Source of the DNA: Candidatus Schekmanbacteria bacterium
GTDB taxonomy: Bacteria > CSSED10-310 > JACPHN01
DNA: 64,000 nucleotides
Reading direction: 5' to 3'
Assembly (NCBI GenBank): GCA_016188575.1
Contig: JACPHN010000124.1
Coordinates: 53,908 to 117,907 of the forward strand
The notes beneath the pieces were generated by a model that did not search any database, was not told the DNA's origin, and saw nothing but the letters and a program-made list of their open reading frames with translations. Positions 34,059 through 43,977 of the stretch are shown here, in pieces; positions within the stretch are counted from its first letter, which is position 1; every line of letters starts with the position of its first letter. The translations under genes were made by a program, and so were the position numbers.

Positions 34059-35103
34059 AAGCCTCTATGTAGCACTCGGCACCGCGACCGGGGGTGCAGC
34101 GGCGCCGGGCGCCGGGGAGCTGCTCCGCCGTGGCGTGGGCGACGATGCCGCTGTGTTCGCCGGGCCGCGTGCGGATGAAGCATACGTGGTCTCGACGGAT
34201 TCCATGAATGAGGGCGTGCACTTTCGCCTGGCGTGGGCGCCGCCCCGCCAAGTTGGCGCGAAACTCATCGCCGTAAGCGTGAGCGACGTGATCGCGATGG
34301 GTGCCGTGCCGCGCTTCGGCCTGCTGAACCTGGCGGCACCGCGCGTGAGCGGCGCGGACGGTGGGCGTGGCCCGACTGATCTGCTCTGGGAGATCTTCCT
34401 CGGGGCGTCGGCCGCCGCGGCGCGCTACGGCGTGACGCTCATCGGTGGGGATACGACGGCGACCGCCGCGGGCCTCGCGCTCGCCAGCACAGTCATCGGC
34501 GTTGGACCGTCCGACCGGCTACTCTTTCGATCAGGTGCCCGCCCCGGCGACGCGCTCTTCGTGTCGGGCGAGCTGGGAGCGGCGGCGACCGGATTGTGGC
34601 TGCTGGAGATGGACCTGGATCGGCGGATGCGGCTCCTCGACCGGGCGCCAGAGCTCAAGGACGCGATCGATAGACAGCTCTGCCCGGACCTCAGCGATGA
34701 GCTCGAGCTCGGGCCGGCGCTCGCCCGCGACCGCCTCGCCACCGCCATGATGGACATTTCCGACGGCCTGGCGACGGATCTTCGGAGCCTCTGCGCCGCC
34801 TCCCGGGTGGGGGCGCTGGTTGACGTTGGCGCTCTGCCCCGGTCGCCGGCCGCGGTCAGCGCGGGGCGGTTGGGCTGCCCAATCGAAGCGTCGGCTCTCT
34901 GTGGCGGCGAAGACTATCGGCTCCTTTTTAGTGCGCGCCCGGCCGCGACGGCGGCGCTCGCCCTACTACCCCGGCCGCCGGTGCGAATCGGCGTCATGAC
35001 CAGCCCGGAGGACGGCATCGTGTTCGCACGCGAGGGCAAGCCGCTGAACGGCGATCTCTTCGGCTACGACGCGTTTCCGTGCGCCGTGCACCCGGAGAGC
35101 TGA
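34009..35103 (+). CDS. thiL: Thiamine-monophosphate kinase
   Basis: A 364-residue ThiL of the AIR-synthase/PurM fold, making thiamine diphosphate from the monophosphate. Key segments are GVGDDAAVF, STDSMNEGVHF, KLIAVSVSDVIAMGA, IGGDTT and MMDISDGLATDLRSLC, with ALCGGEDYRLLF near the end; the Asp residues bind Mg2+ and phosphates. It starts at GTG 34009 inside the last 50 bases of lon, so the two are translationally linked. No other thiamine gene is nearby. Confidence 0.93.
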   Translation: MKPHPPAGPHGEQAFLESLYVALGTATGGAAAPGAGELLRRGVGDDAAVFAGPRADEAYVVSTDSMNEGVHFRLAWAPPRQVGAKLIAVSVSDVIAMGAVPRFGLLNLAAPRVSGADGGRGPTDLLWEIFLGASAAAARYGVTLIGGDTTATAAGLALASTVIGVGPSDRLLFRSGARPGDALFVSGELGAAATGLWLLEMDLDRRMRLLDRAPELKDAIDRQLCPDLSDELELGPALARDRLATAMMDISDGLATDLRSLCAASRVGALVDVGALPRSPAAVSAGRLGCPIEASALCGGEDYRLLFSARPAATAALALLPRPPVRIGVMTSPEDGIVFAREGKPLNGDLFGYDAFPCAVHPES

Positions 35104-35128
35104 CCGCGCCGCCGCACGGAGATCGGGC

Positions 35129-35172
35129 CAGGCTCCCTCCCATCGATTGAAGGGGAGGTGAGGTGGAGGGCG
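35129..35172. repeat. Repeat-core-like hairpin after thiL
   Basis: GGCTCCCTCCCATCGATTG and AAGGGGAGGTGAGGTGGAG form an imperfect stem-loop that matches the central core of the MITE-like repeat. It may act as terminator between thiL and the convergent Rpn-like gene. The rest of 35104-35299 holds nothing clear. Confidence 0.4.
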
Positions 35173-35299
35173 CCGTCGCGTCGACGTAAAACCGGCGCTG
35201 GATTTGGGAAGATGCCCGCAGTGACGGGACGACACGCGGAGCACCGCCGGCTGGCCGGAGGGGACGGACGCGAGGTCCCCTCGCCCGAAACCGATGGGC

Positions 35300-36217
35300 T
35301 CAGCTTTCCGGGCCATCCAGGGCCTCCTCCACCGAGCCCGCGGAGATCGCCCGTCGATGCCAGCAATCGAGCCTCTCGGGATCGCGGCACGAGCGGATCC
35401 GCTCGCGCTGCTCGTCGCTGACGGGCAGGCCGCGGACCTCGAACACGGCAAGCACATCCTCGGCCATGCCTTTGGCCATGCCTTTGGCCATGCCTTTGGC
35501 CATGCCCTCCGCCTCTCCCTCTTCGAGCCAGCGGCGGATGTACTTGTGGTAGAGCTCACTCTGGGGTTGGTATTCCTTCAGGTCGAGCATGTTTTCGAGC
35601 ACCTTCCTCGCGGCTTCTCCCAAGTGCTGCCAGATGAGATCAGTATAAGGCAGGGCGCGCTCGGGCTCAAGCTCGGCGGCGGCCTGAAGCGCCGGCACTG
35701 CCACAGCCAGGCCGTTGTCCTCGCCGCCATGGGCAATTGCCGAGATCAGGGCAAGCTCGGGGTTGCGGCGGGCCTGCTCGGAGTCGATGAGCCGCGGGAT
35801 TGCTGCGCGGGAGAGCACCGTGGGGAGGAGGTCGAAGCCGGGGTGGCCGGTGCGGATCGGCCGGGCCGCCCAGCGGGCGACCGCGTCGTCGGGTGCGAGC
35901 ACCATGAGCCAGACGTCGCAATCGTAACGCGCCGCCGCCGCGGTCACATAGTTGGGCCAGGAGCGGCGCTTGGCGTCGTCTCTTGCGAGCTGGACCTCGA
36001 GGATCACGGCGAGCGTCGCCGCGCCTGCCTGCTCGAAAACGACGAGGAGGTCGGCGCGCCAGGGAACGGGGAGGATCGCGACGGCATCGGGGTCGTCGGT
36101 GCGGGCGCGGTTGTGGGCCGGAACCGGTGCATGGCGCACGCCGGGCAACAGCTCGAGCAGCAGCTCGGGGCGGCGGCGAAACGCATCGACGAGGACTTCG
36201 TGGAGCTCTGACAGCAT
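35300..36217 (-). CDS. Rpn/PD-(D/E)XK-nuclease-like protein with GMAK repeats
   Basis: A 305-residue protein of the large group of Rpn/transposase-like nuclease-fold proteins found in multiple copies in deltaproteobacterial genomes. The central VILEVQLARDDAKRRSWPNY is the PD-(D/E)XK-like core (E-x-Q after a beta strand). Then come VWLMVLAPDDAVARWA, a helical region with EYQPQSELYHKYIRRWLEEG, and four GMAK/GMAE repeats (35462-35509). The ATG at 36217 (LSELHEVLVDAFRRR) is the usual start. Function unverified; related proteins may act as recombination-promoting nucleases. Confidence 0.65.
   Translation of the reverse strand: MLSELHEVLVDAFRRRPELLLELLPGVRHAPVPAHNRARTDDPDAVAILPVPWRADLLVVFEQAGAATLAVILEVQLARDDAKRRSWPNYVTAAAARYDCDVWLMVLAPDDAVARWAARPIRTGHPGFDLLPTVLSRAAIPRLIDSEQARRNPELALISAIAHGGEDNGLAVAVPALQAAAELEPERALPYTDLIWQHLGEAARKVLENMLDLKEYQPQSELYHKYIRRWLEEGEAEGMAKGMAKGMAKGMAEDVLAVFEVRGLPVSDEQRERIRSCRDPERLDCWHRRAISAGSVEEALDGPES
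35462..35509. repeat. 12-bp tandem repeat inside the Rpn-like gene
   Basis: Four units of GGCCATGCCTTT, the last altered to GGCCATGCCCTC, encode the peptide GMAK-GMAK-GMAK-GMAE. The number of units could vary between strains without shifting the frame. Confidence 0.8.
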
Positions 36218-36284
36218 GGCGGGACAACCTACCATCCGGGACCGTGACGTGCAATCGCCGCACGTCGCTACGACCGGTTTCCTC

Positions 36285-36341
36285 GCCCTGCAACTGCCGC
36301 CGTCGCAATCTCGTCCAGAAGAGTCGTTCAGCGTCGGTCAT
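36285..36341 (-). pseudogene. DUF559 endonuclease remnant (N-terminal 19 residues)
   Basis: The minus strand encodes MTDAERLFWTRLRRRQLQG, the recognisable start of DUF559 (Vsr-like) proteins, preceded by LREPR as in the family. The next residues no longer match and the Rpn-like gene begins 68 bases further on. It is a truncated remnant. Confidence 0.5.
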
Positions 36342-36777
36342 CTCGGTTCTCGGAGAGCGGGCGCGAGCGCGTTGTTGCGCCATTCCTGATCTCCCGTCTG
36401 TCCCCCAGCAAGCGGGGGGGGGAGGCGAACAGTTACGACCCAACGGATTGGTTGCCCCGGTGAGTCTTCTATTTCAGAGACTAATATCCATAATATCCGG
36501 ATAACATCCTGCACCTGATGACGCGCTGCGCCTTGACACGCTCGTCGTAATCCGGTAACCAGATGTTCGCAGGAAAATCGGCGAAAGGTGACATGCATGC
36601 TTTGTGAGTCAATGCGACTATTTACAGACCGTCAAAGCGTTGACTTGTCGAGTGCGCCTCACCTGGAGACGATCCTTCGCCTCGCGAATGCTCGCACCAG
36701 CTCTCCCCTTTCTTCCGCCGATCCCCGTCTTTCTCCAGCCCAGACTGCCCCCCCCCCGTCCACTGAAGGAGTCGCAC
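36342..36777. other. Intergenic region before the chemosensory operon
   Basis: No gene is convincing here. The part 36395-36425 is a G-run hairpin relic (CTGTCCCCCAGCAAGCGGGG) and 36478-36510 is locally AT-rich (AATATCCATAATATCCGGAT). The promoter of the chemosensory operon must lie in this region or close to it; TTGACT at 36643-36648 is a possible -35 box without a good -10. Confidence 0.4.
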
Positions 36778-37569
36778 ATGGTAGCTCTCCCGTATGGTCT
36801 CCGCCTCCGCGCGCCGCTGTTTCTCGCGCTCGCCGTATTCCTGCTCGGATCGACCCCTGCCCTGTCACCTGCCCAGGCGCTGCGCCTGAATGGCGCGACC
36901 ACGGTGCAAAAGCGTATCGTGGAACCGAACCAGGCCGCGCTCCAAACCGCGCTGGGCGTATCTCTGAGCGTCGCCGGCAATGGTACGGGCCCGGGCCTCA
37001 TCGATCTCCTCGAGGGGCGGGCGGATGTCGCCATGGCCTCGGAGTCGCTGGAGATGGCCGTGGAGTCCGCCAAAGCCGTGGCCGCGAAGAAGGGGACCAC
37101 GCTCCCCGATACCTCGGACCTCCGAGCTCACCCGCTGGTGGAAGACGTCATCGTTCCGATCGTCCACAAGGCAAACCCGGTGGCCGCGCTGAGCTTCGAG
37201 CAGCTCGCGGGTCTGTGCACAGGGAAGATTACCGACTGGAAGGAAGTCGGAGGCGAGGCGTTGCCGGTGGCGGTGGTCACGGCGCAGGTCGGCGAGGCGA
37301 CCAGGCACGCCTTTCAGGTCTTGGTGATGGCGGGTGCCGACTACGCCGCCGGCGCCCGCGCGGTGAGCACCGTCCGCGAGGAGGTTGACCTGATAGCGAA
37401 GCTCAAGGGCGCGATCGGCGCGGTCAGTGAGAGCTTCGTCGATGCCAGCCGTGTCAAGGCCGTGCGCACCGACAAGATCAGCCGCCCGCTGATCCTGGTG
37501 ACGCGCGGGGAGCCGACGGAGAAGATCAAGGAGCTCGTGGACTTTCTCATTTCGAAGGCAGGCAAGTAG
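36778..37569 (+). CDS. Periplasmic phosphate-binding-protein-like (PstS-type) protein
   Basis: A 263-residue exported protein. ATG 36778 follows AAGGAG. A signal peptide ([20 protein letters not shown]) precedes [17 protein letters not shown], the typical beginning of PstS-like substrate-binding proteins, then [20 protein letters not shown] and [20 protein letters not shown] with [11 protein letters not shown]. No transport permease or ATPase genes are near. It is the first gene of the chemosensory operon, 13 bases before the MCP, so it probably binds a ligand in the periplasm and presents it to that receptor. Confidence 0.8.
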   Translation: MVALPYGLRLRAPLFLALAVFLLGSTPALSPAQALRLNGATTVQKRIVEPNQAALQTALGVSLSVAGNGTGPGLIDLLEGRADVAMASESLEMAVESAKAVAAKKGTTLPDTSDLRAHPLVEDVIVPIVHKANPVAALSFEQLAGLCTGKITDWKEVGGEALPVAVVTAQVGEATRHAFQVLVMAGADYAAGARAVSTVREEVDLIAKLKGAIGAVSESFVDASRVKAVRTDKISRPLILVTRGEPTEKIKELVDFLISKAGK

Positions 37570-37582
37570 GAGGACAGGGCAG

Positions 37583-40081
37583 ATGGCAAAGGGGATCGGC
37601 GGGGCGCTGGGTCGGCGTCTGTTTGGGAGCATCCGGGCCAGGCTGGTGGTGGTTCCGGGCGCTGTCGTCCTGCTCGTCTTCGCAGCGCTCTTCGCCACGT
37701 TGGGTGGGATGATGAGGGCGACACTGGATTCGGCGGAGCGGGAAGAACGCGAAGACCACCTCGACATGGCGAGGCGCACGGTCGACAACCGGCTCGCGCA
37801 GCTACGGACCACGATGATGCTCGTCGCCGGCCAGCGCGGCCTGGCGGATGGCTACTTCGGGGCCGGAGCGGGCGACAGGAGCCTGCTCGAGACCTTTGTC
37901 GGAGAGCTCCTGCGGGTCGGCGAATACTCGCGAGTGGCGGCGCTCGACGCCAAGGGGGCCGTGCTCGCTTCGGCCGCCACCGCAGGGACCGAGTCGGTGC
38001 CGGAGAGCGTCGCGCGGGCGCCGAGGGTGGCCGCCGTGTTGACCGCGAAGACTGTGGGATCGGGCGGCACGGCGCTCAGCGAGCTGGTCTCGGCCGAGGT
38101 GGCGGCGGCAGGTGACGCATTGGTGATCCGCGCCGTCGCGCCCGCCCTCGATGTGGAGACCGTGGTGGGCACCGTCGTCGGAGAGGTGATGCTGGACGAC
38201 TCGTTTCTTGCCAGCGTCAAGGCGCTGCTCGGCAGCGGCACCGAGTTTGCTTTGTTGGTGCGCGGCCGCCTGCAGGCATCCACGCTGCAAGCGGCCGAGG
38301 TCCAACGCTACCTGGAGGTCGCTGCCGCACAGAGCGCAGAGGGGTTCGTGGGCACAGACGACACCGCACTCGGCTATCTGGCGAAGCCCCTGGGTGGCAA
38401 GGACCTGGAGGCGTTTCTCATCGTCGGTCACTGGCGGACATTTACCGAGGGCATGTTGAGCCGCCTGAGCTGGGGTCTCTTGCTCGGTGCCGGTGTGGCG
38501 TCCCTGCTCCTGATCGTGACCAACACCGTGATGGGAGCCCGGATCGGCAAGGCGCTGGGGGGGATTACGAGGGTCGCGGAACGGCTGGCCGCAGGGCAGA
38601 TCAAGAGCACGGTTGTCGAGCAGGATCGGCAGGACGAGCTCGGGTCGTTGCAGGCCAGCTTCGCGCGCATGGTCGCCCATCTTGCCGCGCTCGTGGAGCG
38701 AGCGAAGCGAATCGCCGCGGGGGAGCTGGGCTCGGAGGCGGTGGAGAAGCGCCTGCGCGAGGGAGCGACGGCGTCCGAGGTGGCGCGAGCAGCAGAGTCC
38801 GAGGGAGATCTCGCCTCCGCGTTTGCCGCCATGGAGGTTCAGCTACGGATCCTGACGGTTCAGGCGCGCCTCATCGCGCGCGAGGAGCTCAGTCATCCGC
38901 TGCTGGCCGAATGCCAGGGTGGCGAGCTCGGCGAAGCTTTCTCGGCGATGGTGCGCAACCTGCGGCACGCGGCCGAACAGGCTGCGGCCATTGCCGAGGG
39001 CGACCTCGTCTCCGCCACCGTCGACCAGGCAACGAAGGGCGAGCTCAGCGAAGCCTTCACCCACATGGTCCTCAGCCTACGGGCGCTGGTTGCCGAAATC
39101 ACCGAGGTGTCAGGGTCCTTCCTCGTGGCGGCAGAGGAGCTCGTGGCGACCAACCAACAAGTGGCGCAGGGGGCAAAGGATCAGGCCGACCAGGTGGGAA
39201 GCGCCTCGACGGCGATGAACGAGCTCGCTACTTCCATCCAGCAGGTCGCCACGTCGACGCGCGACAGCGTGGCGCTTGCGGAAAAGAGCAACGAGACCGT
39301 CAGCCGGGGCCGTGAAGCCGTGGCGCGGACGGTAAGCTCCATGGGGCAGATCCACGAGACCGTGTCGGTCGCGGCGCAGGACGTCCGGCGCCTGGGCGAG
39401 CGCAGCCGGGAAATCGGCAAGATCGTGGACGTCATCAGCGACATCGCCCGGCAGACCAACCTGCTGGCGCTCAATGCCGCGATCGAGGCGGCGCGTGCGG
39501 GCGAGCAGGGGAAGGGGTTCGCCGTAGTGGCCGATCAGGTAGCCAAGCTGGCGGAACGTTCGGGCCGCTCCGCCAAGGAGATCGCGGAGCTGATCGAGGA
39601 GATTCAGCGCAGCACGCAGGAAGTCGTGCAGGCCATGATCGCCGGGACGACGAGCGTCGAGGCAGGGGTACGCCTGGCCGACGGGGCCGGGGCCGCGCTC
39701 GCGGACATCGAGCAGGTGATGCATCGCATGATCGCGGCCGTGACCGAGATCGGCGGGGTAACCCGACAGCAGGCCTCGACGGGGGATCACGTCTCCAGCT
39801 CGCTCGACCAGATCGTCGCCGTCTCTCGCGAATCGGCGGCGGCGACCAGCCAGACGCTCCAGCGCGTCGAAAGCCTGCGGGAAATGGCCGAGAACCTCAG
39901 GGAGGCGGTGTCCAGGTTTCGCGTGGAGGAAGGCCAGGGAGCCGGCGGCCACGGTCGAGCCGGCCGGAGTGACGGCGCTCAGGCACGGCGAGGAGCTGGC
40001 GGCGACGGTACCAGGGTCACGCTGTCCAACGTCGCGGCGGGCAGCCGGGGGAGCGTTCGCGTGAGACTGCGCGATGCCTGA
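37583..40081 (+). CDS. Methyl-accepting chemotaxis protein with several HAMP units
   Basis: An 832-residue receptor. Membrane helix 1 is at residues 21-41, a periplasmic Cache-like sensor at about 45-290, helix 2 at 296-318. Four HAMP-like units follow (about 320-370, 371-425, 426-465, 466-508) with repeated patterns such as [18 protein letters not shown] and AAAIAEGDL, each followed by a second helix. The signalling domain (510-780) has the CheA/CheW contact tip [20 protein letters not shown] and [18 protein letters not shown]. The last 50 residues are Gly/Arg-rich. It overlaps cheW by eight bases. Confidence 0.93.
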   Translation: MAKGIGGALGRRLFGSIRARLVVVPGAVVLLVFAALFATLGGMMRATLDSAEREEREDHLDMARRTVDNRLAQLRTTMMLVAGQRGLADGYFGAGAGDRSLLETFVGELLRVGEYSRVAALDAKGAVLASAATAGTESVPESVARAPRVAAVLTAKTVGSGGTALSELVSAEVAAAGDALVIRAVAPALDVETVVGTVVGEVMLDDSFLASVKALLGSGTEFALLVRGRLQASTLQAAEVQRYLEVAAAQSAEGFVGTDDTALGYLAKPLGGKDLEAFLIVGHWRTFTEGMLSRLSWGLLLGAGVASLLLIVTNTVMGARIGKALGGITRVAERLAAGQIKSTVVEQDRQDELGSLQASFARMVAHLAALVERAKRIAAGELGSEAVEKRLREGATASEVARAAESEGDLASAFAAMEVQLRILTVQARLIAREELSHPLLAECQGGELGEAFSAMVRNLRHAAEQAAAIAEGDLVSATVDQATKGELSEAFTHMVLSLRALVAEITEVSGSFLVAAEELVATNQQVAQGAKDQADQVGSASTAMNELATSIQQVATSTRDSVALAEKSNETVSRGREAVARTVSSMGQIHETVSVAAQDVRRLGERSREIGKIVDVISDIARQTNLLALNAAIEAARAGEQGKGFAVVADQVAKLAERSGRSAKEIAELIEEIQRSTQEVVQAMIAGTTSVEAGVRLADGAGAALADIEQVMHRMIAAVTEIGGVTRQQASTGDHVSSSLDQIVAVSRESAAATSQTLQRVESLREMAENLREAVSRFRVEEGQGAGGHGRAGRSDGAQARRGAGGDGTRVTLSNVAAGSRGSVRVRLRDA

Positions 40082-40547
40082 CCCCCGGGCAACTGCGGTG
40101 GGCTCACTTCGCCAGCTCGTGACCTTCCACCTCGCCGGTGAGCGCTACGCGCTCGACATCGCCGGCGTCCGCGAGATCCTGGATCTGCCCACGATCACCC
40201 CCATTCCGCTGACGCCGCCCTTCGTCCAGGGCGTCGTCAACGTCAGGGGTGAGATCATTGCGTGCATCGACCCTGCCGGCATCCTGGGACTCCAGCGAAC
40301 CGCGTCCACCGAGTCGCCGGCGCTGCTCGTGGCCATGTGCGGCAAGCGCTGCCTGGCACTGGTGGTCGATGCGGTGACCGGTGTTCGCCACGTCCCGGAA
40401 TGCGACCTCGAAGCGCCCTCGCCGACTCTGTCGAGCGCGGCGACGGACTTTCTGCAGGCGATCGCCCAGCGAGGCGAGGAGCCCCTGATGATCCTCGACC
40501 TGGACAAGTTCCTGGCGGCGGATGCGCTGCGGGCGCTCTACGGGTGA
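40074..40547 (+). CDS. cheW: Chemotaxis adaptor CheW
   Basis: A 157-residue Che[41 protein letters not shown] and [12 protein letters not shown] are family hallmarks. It links the receptor to CheA in the signalling array. It starts inside the MCP gene and ends six bases before cheR. A second, longer CheW-like gene closes the operon. Confidence 0.93.
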   Translation: MPDPRATAVGSLRQLVTFHLAGERYALDIAGVREILDLPTITPIPLTPPFVQGVVNVRGEIIACIDPAGILGLQRTASTESPALLVAMCGKRCLALVVDAVTGVRHVPECDLEAPSPTLSSAATDFLQAIAQRGEEPLMILDLDKFLAADALRALYG

Positions 40548-40552
40548 CGCCG

Positions 40553-41386
40553 ATGGACGTGGAGATCAGTCGCGGCGAGTATGAGGCAGTCGTGGAGGTC
40601 GTCCGGCGCGCGAGCGGTATGGACTGTGGCGCACGCCGCCCGGACTTTCTGCTGCGGCGCCTGAGCGAGCGCATGACGAGCTTGGGCGTCGACTCGCTCG
40701 CCGGCTACCTTCCCATGCTCGCGGCCGCCGATGCCGCGCGCGGGGAGCTCGGCGAGCTCATTAACCTGCTGTGCATCCCCGAGACCTTCTTCTTCCGGGA
40801 TGAGGAGCTGTTCGAAGCGCTACGACTCCGCGTCGTGCCCGAGCTGGTGCGCCGGGCCGCCGCCCGCGGCGGTGCGCGACGACTGCTCGTCTGGAGCGCC
40901 GCGTGCGCCACTGGTGAGGAGGCCTATTCCCTGGCGATGGTCCTCGAGGAGGCGCTTTCCGCCGTGCTCGGCTGGTCCGGCAGCGTGCTCGCCACGGACA
41001 TCTCGGCGCAGTCGCTGGCGGTTGCGCGCACCGCCGCCTACCGCGGCGGCAGTTTTCGCCAAGTCCTCCCGAGCTGGGCGGCCCGCTGGTTCACCACTGC
41101 TCCCGGCGGCCAGCGAAAGGTAGTCGACTCGATCCGCAACCTCGTCGAGCTGCGCCGTCACAACCTGGTTTCGGACCTCTACCCGGTGGGCGTCGATCTG
41201 GTCCTGTGCCGCAACGTGTTGATGTACTTCCGAAATGCGACCGCACTGGGGGTGCTGGAACGTCTCCGGGACGCGCTGGTCCCCGGCGGCTGCCTGGTGA
41301 TTGGCGAGGCCGAGCAGATGCGGGGGGAAGTCGTGGGCATGGAGCGGTGGCACATCGCCGGCCGAACCATTTGGAGGAAGGCGTAG
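40553..41386 (+). CDS. cheR: Chemotaxis receptor methyltransferase CheR
   Basis: A 277-residue S-adenosylmethionine-dependent methyltransferase that methylates receptor glutamates. The N-terminal helical domain (YEAVVEVVRRASGMDCGARR, RRLSERMTSLGVDSLAGYL) is followed by ETFFFRDEELFEAL, the AdoMet site WSAACATGEEAYSLAM and DLVLCRNVLMYF. The usual first glycine-rich Cys motif GCSTGEE is ACATGEE here. ATG 40553 is chosen; GTG 40544 overlapping cheW is in frame too. Confidence 0.93.
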   Translation: MDVEISRGEYEAVVEVVRRASGMDCGARRPDFLLRRLSERMTSLGVDSLAGYLPMLAAADAARGELGELINLLCIPETFFFRDEELFEALRLRVVPELVRRAAARGGARRLLVWSAACATGEEAYSLAMVLEEALSAVLGWSGSVLATDISAQSLAVARTAAYRGGSFRQVLPSWAARWFTTAPGGQRKVVDSIRNLVELRRHNLVSDLYPVGVDLVLCRNVLMYFRNATALGVLERLRDALVPGGCLVIGEAEQMRGEVVGMERWHIAGRTIWRKA

Positions 41387-41390
41387 CAGC

Positions 41391-43649
41391 ATGGCGAACG
41401 CGGGAGTATCCGGTGCCGGCGAGCCGGCGGGCGAGCTCAGGCAGCTCTTGCTTGCGGCCGAGGCCTCGCCGGGGCAGGGCAGCGCCTTCAGCCGCGGTCA
41501 GCGTCTGGCCAGTGAGGTGGGCCGGGTATTTGCCCAAGCCGGTGCCCGCGATCTCGCCGACCTCGCCGAACAGGTCGCCGCCGTCCTCGGAATGGTCACA
41601 ATGGAGCTTCTGGCCCCGCGCAAGGAAGTGTTCCATCTGCTCTTCGATGCGGTCGCCTGTTTTGTCGGAGAGAGCGACGGACCGGCGCGGGCGCAGGCGC
41701 TCGCGAGCCGTCTCCGGGGGCTCATCGAGGCGGACATCACGGGCGGCGTCCTGCCCCGGGACGAGCAGGCGGCTCCCAATCCCGGGGACCCGCCTCCCGC
41801 CGTCGACGCTCGCGACGAGACGCTCGCCCCTGAGCTCCTTGCCGAGCTCATGACCGAAGCGGACGAGATCCTCGTTCAGCTCGATCGCGACCTGATGCTG
41901 CTCGAAGAGGACCCGGAAAACGGCGATCTCGTCAACCGTATCTTTCGTGGGGTGCACACGATCAAGGGTGCGAGCGGCTTCGTGGGGCAGCGGGCAATCT
42001 ACGAAGTCTCCAATGTCATTGAGGAGATCCTGGATGGCCTGCGCAAAAAACGCATAGCCCCCAGCCCCGAGCTGATAGATGCGATCCTGGAAGGCACCCG
42101 GGTTCTCGCCGGCGTGGTGCGAGCCACACCGACTGGTGCCGGCGAGCCGGCGTCCGTGGACGAGACGATGCGGATGCTGCGCGGTCAGCTCGAACGAGCT
42201 GTCGGGGGCACAGCGGCCCAGGCGGGGCCAACCCAGCCGGCGGCCGGTGGCGCGGCCGACGTGACCAAGACCGCCGCTGTGTCGGTCGGGATCGAGCTGG
42301 AGCGGACGGTGCGCGTGGACGTGACCAAGCTCGACTTGCTGATGAACCGCGTGGGCGAGCTGCTGGTGCAGCGGATTCGCCTGGATCAGCTCGCCCGTCG
42401 GTTTGAAACGCTCACCGAGGAGGCCGAGACCCGCGCTCGCCGCTCGGCCGCGAATGGCCGCGGTGGGAGGGCGGATACCGAGTTTGAGCGCCACGCTGCA
42501 CTGCTGCGCTCCGCGTGCGACGAGCTACTGGCGGCGGGCGAGCACCTCGGCCGCCTCACGGCCGGGCTGCAGGACTCGGCCATCTCCACTCGCATGGTTC
42601 CGGTGTCGTTCGTGCTCGACCGCTTTCCCCGTCTCGTCCGCAGCATCGCCCACGGACTGGGACGCGAGGTGCGGCTGGTGGTGGTGGGCGGCGCGACGGA
42701 GTGCGATCGGACCGTGATCGAGCACCTGGCGGATCCTCTGCTGCACCTGGTGCGCAACGCGATCGACCACGGCATCGAGCCGCCGGAGCGCCGCGCCGAG
42801 CGAGGCAAGCCGCGACAGGGTCTCATTCGCCTCGCGGCCTACCATCGCGGCAGCGATCTCGTCCTCGAGGTCGAAGACGACGGCGCCGGAATCGATACCG
42901 CGGCGCTGATCCGGCAGGCGCTCGCGCGTGGCATCCTGTCGGCCGCCGAGGCAGCGACGATGCCGGCTGACGAAGCTTTGCGGCTGATCTTCGCACCCGG
43001 TCTGTCCACGGCGACGCAGATAAGCGACATCTCCGGTCGAGGCGTGGGCATGGACGTCGTGGCGGCCAATATCGCCAAGCTCAAGGGGCGCGTGGTCGTG
43101 GAGAGCGAGCTGGGTGTAGGCACGCTGCTCACCATCCGCCTGCCCATCACCCTGGCCATCCTGGAGGCGCTGCTGGTGACGAGCGGCGGGCAGACGTTCG
43201 CGCTCCCGCTGGCGGCGGTGGAGCAGGCGCTGGAGGTGGCCGAGGCGGCCATCCGGCGCGTGGGGGGCCGCGAGGTCGTGCAGGTTCACGATCGCACGAT
43301 TACCCTGCTTCGCCTGCGCGAGCTGCTCCGCCTCACGGGCCAGGCCGCCGCCAGCGCCGACGGGCTTCCCGTCGTCCTGCTGGGCGCCGCCGAACGCCGG
43401 ATCGCAGTCGCGGTAGATACTCTCGCCGGCAAGCAGGAAGTCGTCGTCCGCACTCTGGGCACCGTGCTCGAACACGTGCCTTTCCTCGCCGGCGGCACCA
43501 TCATGGGCGACGGCGGCGTGGTTCCCATCCTCGACGTGGCGCAGATGGTGGAAGCGGCGTCCTCGGTCGACGGCGCCCCCGCGCAACCCAGCCGGGGCGC
43601 GCCCGCCCCGGCCCGCGTCAGCGGCTCGGGGCAGCCAGCCAAGGCCTGA
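41391..43649 (+). CDS. cheA: Chemotaxis histidine kinase CheA
   Basis: A 752-residue CheA. After an unassigned helical region (1-140) comes the Hpt domain with phosphorylated His189 (RGVHTIKGASGFVG). The dimerisation domain follows (VDVTKLDLLMNRVGELLVQR), then the ATPase domain with HLVRNAIDHGIE, VEDDGAGID and DISGRGVGMDVV. The C-terminal CheW-like domain ends with VVPILDVAQMV. No P2 CheY-binding domain or fused receiver is obvious. It autophosphorylates under receptor control; the operon encodes CheB as the only receiver-bearing partner. Confidence 0.94.
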   Translation: MANAGVSGAGEPAGELRQLLLAAEASPGQGSAFSRGQRLASEVGRVFAQAGARDLADLAEQVAAVLGMVTMELLAPRKEVFHLLFDAVACFVGESDGPARAQALASRLRGLIEADITGGVLPRDEQAAPNPGDPPPAVDARDETLAPELLAELMTEADEILVQLDRDLMLLEEDPENGDLVNRIFRGVHTIKGASGFVGQRAIYEVSNVIEEILDGLRKKRIAPSPELIDAILEGTRVLAGVVRATPTGAGEPASVDETMRMLRGQLERAVGGTAAQAGPTQPAAGGAADVTKTAAVSVGIELERTVRVDVTKLDLLMNRVGELLVQRIRLDQLARRFETLTEEAETRARRSAANGRGGRADTEFERHAALLRSACDELLAAGEHLGRLTAGLQDSAISTRMVPVSFVLDRFPRLVRSIAHGLGREVRLVVVGGATECDRTVIEHLADPLLHLVRNAIDHGIEPPERRAERGKPRQGLIRLAAYHRGSDLVLEVEDDGAGIDTAALIRQALARGILSAAEAATMPADEALRLIFAPGLSTATQISDISGRGVGMDVVAANIAKLKGRVVVESELGVGTLLTIRLPITLAILEALLVTSGGQTFALPLAAVEQALEVAEAAIRRVGGREVVQVHDRTITLLRLRELLRLTGQAAASADGLPVVLLGAAERRIAVAVDTLAGKQEVVVRTLGTVLEHVPFLAGGTIMGDGGVVPILDVAQMVEAASSVDGAPAQPSRGAPAPARVSGSGQPAKA

Positions 43650-43651
43650 TC

Positions 43652-43942
43652 ATGCTGTTTTTCACCCCGGACGATCTGGCCATCCTCACCAACCACAACA
43701 AGGCGGCGGTGCTCGATGCCGTGGAGCGCTTCCTGGCCGGCGACGAGGCCACCTGTACGTGCCGCGAATGCCGCCTGGACATCGCCGCCATCACCCTCAA
43801 CCGCGTGCCCCCGCGCTACCTGGCGAGCGAGGAACACGCGCGCAGCCACGGAAGGACGGTGGCCGACGCCGATCCGGACCTGGTGCGCCGCGTGGTGGGC
43901 GAGGCGGCGGCGATCGTCGCCCGGCGACCCCACCATGACTGA
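43652..43942 (+). CDS. comFB: ComFB family protein in the chemosensory operon
   Basis: A 96-residue ComFB paralogue of the gene at 4171. It keeps FTPDDLAILTNHNKAAVLDA, the zinc motif TCTCRECRLDIAAITLNRVP (CxCxxC) and the ending VARRPHH. It sits two bases after cheA and 35 bases before cheB, so it is co-expressed with the kinase. If ComFB binds cyclic dinucleotides, as reported for some homologues, it could couple second-messenger level to this array. That link is inference. Confidence 0.85.
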   Translation: MLFFTPDDLAILTNHNKAAVLDAVERFLAGDEATCTCRECRLDIAAITLNRVPPRYLASEEHARSHGRTVADADPDLVRRVVGEAAAIVARRPHHD

Positions 43943-43977
43943 AACCCGAGGGCGGCGCTGAGGAGTGCCCAACGTCA

